Source: VFZP01 sp043755595
GTDB taxonomy: Bacteria; Acidobacteriota; Terriglobia; Bryobacterales; Bryobacteraceae
DNA length: 23,633 bases
Direction of reading: 5' to 3'
Assembly (NCBI GenBank): GCA_043755595.1
Contig: JAYUSQ010000089.1
Location: 1 to 23,633, forward strand
The notes beneath the pieces are model-generated. The model was not told the DNA's origin. It saw nothing but the letters and a program-made list of their open reading frames with translations, and made no database searches. The translations under genes were made by a program, and so were the position numbers. Shown piece by piece: positions 21,767-23,633 of the stretch (positions are counted from its first letter, which is position 1; every line of letters starts with the position of its first letter).

Positions 21767-22825
21767 TTATGATGGCAAGCTGCCGAGAGCCCGCCCGACG
21801 TGCAGCACCGCCGACATGGCACGCGAATAATCCATGCGCAGCGGCCCGAGCACGGCAATCTTGGCGTCCATGCCTCCCGGCAGGGAGATGGAGACGCCGA
21901 TCAATGACAGTTCGCCCATCGCAGGGTGCGCGGCTTCGAGCCCAATGCGCACGCCAACTTCACCCGCAGGCTCAGCCAGAAAGCGCTCCAACAATTGCAG
22001 AATTCGTTTTTTCTCTTCCAGCGTGCGGAATAGCTCCTGGAGCTTTTCACGCGTCAGCCGGAGTTCGAACAATACCAGGTTCGATGCGCCATCCATATGT
22101 ACTTCCGGAGTCAGGCCTCGCGCCATCAAGCCCCGCTCGTACAACAGCATCATTTGACGGAGGATCATGTGATACTGCGCCGACGTCTGTTCGAGCCGCC
22201 GCGCAATCTCGGGCTGGATGTCGCCGATCAGCCAGCCGCTAAATTCGGCATTGATGTAGTTGCGGATCGGGACTAGCTCTTGCGTTGTGACGGGCTGATC
22301 GAGCATTACCACTTGATCGCGGACCACTTTGTCGCCAGTTATCACGACCATCAGAACGCGATGGCCACCAAGCGCAACCAGCTCCACTTGCTCTAATTTT
22401 TGCGCCGATGTCGGGATGGCCGCCGTGAGCGCCACGCCCTGCGTCATCTCGGTGAGCATCTGCGAACATTGTTCAATGCGCTGATCCAACGATTCGGTTT
22501 CGTCCAGCCGCTGACTGATGCGCGTGAGCTCTTCCACCTGCAACCGGCGTCCAGGTAGATTATCGACAAACAACTCAAACGCCTTGCCCGTGGGCACGCG
22601 CCCAGCCGAAGCGTGGGGTTGATGGAGGTAGCCTTCGTTCGCCAATTCCGCCATCACGCTGCGAATCGAGGCAGGACTCAGTTGATGCCGCCGCAAGCGC
22701 GAAATATCGAGCGAAGCCACAGGTTCGCCGGTTTCGATGTAGGTCTTCACGATCGAGCAAAGAATCTGCTCGGTCCGTCCCTTCAACGAATGTTGCTCTC
22801 TCCGGCTGCTGCTACTGCTGCTCAA
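21767..22825 (-). CDS. hrcA: Heat-inducible transcription repressor HrcA
   Basis: A 352-aa repressor. The first codon at 22825 is TTG, with AGGGG 10 bases upstream; a run of six serines from AGC/AGT codons follows, and TTG 22786 is a possible alternative. The winged-helix domain ASLDISRLRRHQLSPASIRSVMAELANEGYLHQPHASAGRVPTGKA is typical, with the rest the dimerisation and GroEL-interaction region. HrcA binds CIRCE sites to repress heat-shock genes and is kept folded by GroEL. I see no CIRCE in front of this operon. A TATAGAAT promoter-like element lies at 22844-22851 (minus) in the 29-base gap after the CDGSH gene. Confidence 0.95.
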   Translation of the reverse strand: MSSSSSSRREQHSLKGRTEQILCSIVKTYIETGEPVASLDISRLRRHQLSPASIRSVMAELANEGYLHQPHASAGRVPTGKAFELFVDNLPGRRLQVEELTRISQRLDETESLDQRIEQCSQMLTEMTQGVALTAAIPTSAQKLEQVELVALGGHRVLMVVITGDKVVRDQVVMLDQPVTTQELVPIRNYINAEFSGWLIGDIQPEIARRLEQTSAQYHMILRQMMLLYERGLMARGLTPEVHMDGASNLVLFELRLTREKLQELFRTLEEKKRILQLLERFLAEPAGEVGVRIGLEAAHPAMGELSLIGVSISLPGGMDAKIAVLGPLRMDYSRAMSAVLHVGRALGSLPS

Positions 22826-22843
22826 GACTTACGCCCCTACTTC

Positions 22844-22851
22844 TATTCTAT
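22844..22851 (-). promoter_or_regulatory. TATAGAAT -10-like element upstream of hrcA
   Basis: On the minus strand TATAGAAT lies 18 bases before the TTG start of hrcA, just after the CDGSH stop. It could drive hrcA-grpE-dnaJ independent of the upstream genes. No convincing -35 box is seen and no inverted repeat of the CIRCE type overlaps it. Confidence 0.35.
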
Positions 22852-22854
22852 ATT

Positions 22855-23085
22855 TTATGCCTTCGGTGCGGGGGGCGGCAGATCGCGAGCCTCGCAGGCG
22901 GACTGGAAACCCTGCCGGGCGTGGGAGCCATCGCAGAAAGGCTTGTTCGCCGAGAGGCCGCAACGGCACAGACCAATCGATCCGCGCCCGCCGAGTCCGA
23001 ACTCTTTGCCGGCGGCGTCGACTATGGTCATGTCCCCTTCGATTCGCAGGGGGCCGTTATTGAAGACAGTTACTTTAACAGACAT
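22855..23085 (-). CDS. CDGSH-type iron-sulfur protein
   Basis: A 76-aa protein with the complete cluster motif LCRCGLSANKPFCDGSH: Cys40, Cys42, Cys51 and His55 should bind a redox-active [2Fe-2S] cluster in the 3Cys-1His pattern. The N-terminal part (VTVFNNGPLRIEGDMTIVDA) is the usual beta strand of bacterial one-domain members. It lies in the cytoplasm; the partner is unknown. The start overlaps the end of the HicB-like gene by 11 bases and its stop is 29 bases upstream of hrcA. TACTCT (minus, 23093-23098) is 7 bases before its ATG. Confidence 0.92.
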   Translation of the reverse strand: MSVKVTVFNNGPLRIEGDMTIVDAAGKEFGLGGRGSIGLCRCGLSANKPFCDGSHARQGFQSACEARDLPPPAPKA

Positions 23086-23317
23086 CTACCGTAGAGTAGC
23101 GCAAAGTGGGGTCTTCAGCGACGGTGATTGGTTGAGGAACGGGAAACCCGAATTCCCGCATGCATTCGAGGTGGCCTTCGATGGCCCCCGTCATTAGCTC
23201 ACGGGTCTGCTCCAAGGTACGGGCGGCGCCGGCGCATCCGGGAAGATCCGGGACGTGCGCACTGTAGCCGGTGGCGATGGGTTCGTAGAGGACGGCGTAT
23301 TTCACTGCGTCAGCCAC
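23075..23317 (-). CDS. HicB-like antitoxin-fold protein
   Basis: An 80-aa protein starting at GTG 23317 (a second GTG, at codon 5, is possible). KYAVLYEPIATGYSAHVPDLPGCAGAARTLEQTRELMTGAIEGHLECMREFGFPVPQP is the HicB partial RNase-H fold. HicB normally neutralises the HicA mRNA interferase, usually encoded next to it. No HicA is present here, and there is no C-terminal DNA-binding domain, so it is probably an orphan, perhaps with another function. It lies 21 bases after the BrnA-like gene and overlaps the CDGSH gene by 11 bases. Confidence 0.82.
   Translation of the reverse strand: MADAVKYAVLYEPIATGYSAHVPDLPGCAGAARTLEQTRELMTGAIEGHLECMREFGFPVPQPITVAEDPTLRYSTVDVC
23093..23098 (-). promoter_or_regulatory. 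-10-like TACTCT before the CDGSH gene
   Basis: On the minus strand TACTCT ends 7 bases before ATG 23085, inside the 3' end of the HicB-like gene. Confidence 0.3.
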
Positions 23318-23338
23318 AAAGCGATTGGCAGGTGCCGC

Positions 23339-23533
23339 CTACCTGCTCTGGCGCTTGGCGATCAATTCGCGGATAGCGGGCACCAGATCGGTGGGGACAC
23401 GGATGTCGGTCTCGGACGGCTTGACAGCATCGTCTTCGGCGACCGCTTCGTCGTCCGTTTGCGAATCATAATGCGCGATCACCTTCTTGGCCCGGCTCTC
23501 GTCCCAACCTTCTGGAAATTTAGCCTGTTTCAT
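23339..23533 (-). CDS. Small acidic protein, possible BrnA/CopG-like antitoxin
   Basis: A 64-aa protein starting MKQAKFPEGWDESRAKKVIA; an upstream GTG-type extension to 23554 runs into the transposase start. It has a charged helix, an acidic middle (DDEAVAEDDAVKP) and an end (IRVPTDLVPAIRELIAKRQ) that looks like a short strand-helix tail. I recall similar proteins annotated as antitoxin-like, but no toxin gene is adjacent: the next gene is HicB-like. The function is therefore uncertain. The start is 4 bases from the divergent transposase start. Confidence 0.6.
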   Translation of the reverse strand: MKQAKFPEGWDESRAKKVIAHYDSQTDDEAVAEDDAVKPSETDIRVPTDLVPAIRELIAKRQSR

Positions 23534-23537
23534 TGCA

Positions 23538-23633
23538 ATGCCAAAAACACGCAAGAGTCACCCGCCAAGCCTGAAGGCGAAAGTCGCCGTGGAAGCCATC
23601 AAGTCCCAGAAGACTACCAGCCAGATCGCGCAG
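23538..23633 (+). CDS. IS3-type transposase OrfA, N-terminal part (cut by window edge)
   Basis: From ATG 23538 the frame is open to the window end (32 codons): MPKTRKSHPPSL then KAKVAVEAIKSQKTTSQIAQ. The LKAKVAVEAIKSQKT block matches the first helix of the DNA-binding domain of IS3-family OrfA. The rest is outside the window. No terminal inverted repeat is visible upstream, because only four bases separate its ATG from the divergent antitoxin-like ATG, so its left end may be truncated or the insertion may share this intergenic space. Confidence 0.6.
   Translation, partial: MPKTRKSHPPSLKAKVAVEAIKSQKTTSQIAQ

Noticed and set aside
22804..22825. Serine-coding AGC run at the start of hrcA as a possible phase-variable repeat
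   Set aside because: It is a short imperfect trinucleotide run that would change length only in frame and includes an AGT; no evidence of switching.
1..23633. CRISPR arrays, rRNA genes, replication origins and complete prophages
   Set aside because: I looked for regularly spaced repeats, rRNA signatures, DnaA-box clusters and phage structural genes and saw none.

Overview
The window looks like a chromosomal segment of an acidobacterium of the Bryobacterales/Solibacter type. This rests on the mix of families: a TPR/FG-GAP/ASPIC-UnbV protein, FG-GAP and PQQ-type beta-propellers, a PEP-CTERM relic, a relic resembling the Solibacter C-terminal domain, and an hrcA-grpE-dnaJ cluster. GC content is high and many genes have very short intergenic gaps. 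The assignment is inference; no rRNA is present. Most of the window is ordinary housekeeping and secreted-protein content, with small accessory patches at both ends.

Layout. 1-1167: two or three overlapping plus-strand genes including a PD-(D/E)XK nuclease-like protein (possible accessory or defence module, cut by the left edge). 1419-3017: secreted gluzincin peptidase, followed by a relic domain at 3018-3134. 3176-4977 (minus): membrane protein, winged-helix regulator and RluA-type pseudouridine synthase, behind a good promoter and a nested palindrome. 5061-5961 (minus): CBM9-like protein and a tiny lipoprotein. 5984-7293 (plus): histone-deacetylase-like hydrolase and cupin. 7283-9851: secreted FG-GAP protein, SirB1-like protein and Aat. 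9908-12425: PQQ-propeller protein and DUF481 protein. 12430-17605 (minus): tRNA-Ala(CGC), TPR/FG-GAP/ASPIC protein, glycogen synthase and soluble sugar dehydrogenase. 17649-19272: methyltransferase and SMP-30-like lactonase. 19383-20020: decayed PEP-CTERM gene. 20023-23533 (minus): BrnA-like antitoxin, HicB-like protein, CDGSH protein, hrcA, grpE and dnaJ. 23538-end: start of an IS3-type transposase OrfA.

Two observations stand out. First, glgA carries a 105-bp insertion with 13-bp terminal inverted repeats and an apparent TA target duplication. It is exactly 35 codons long and read through in frame, so removing it restores a standard-length glycogen synthase: a MITE acting as a protein-coding insert. 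Second, many genes on both strands have a TANNNT hexamer ending only 5-9 bases before the start codon, which predicts leaderless or nearly leaderless mRNAs as a common mode of expression here.
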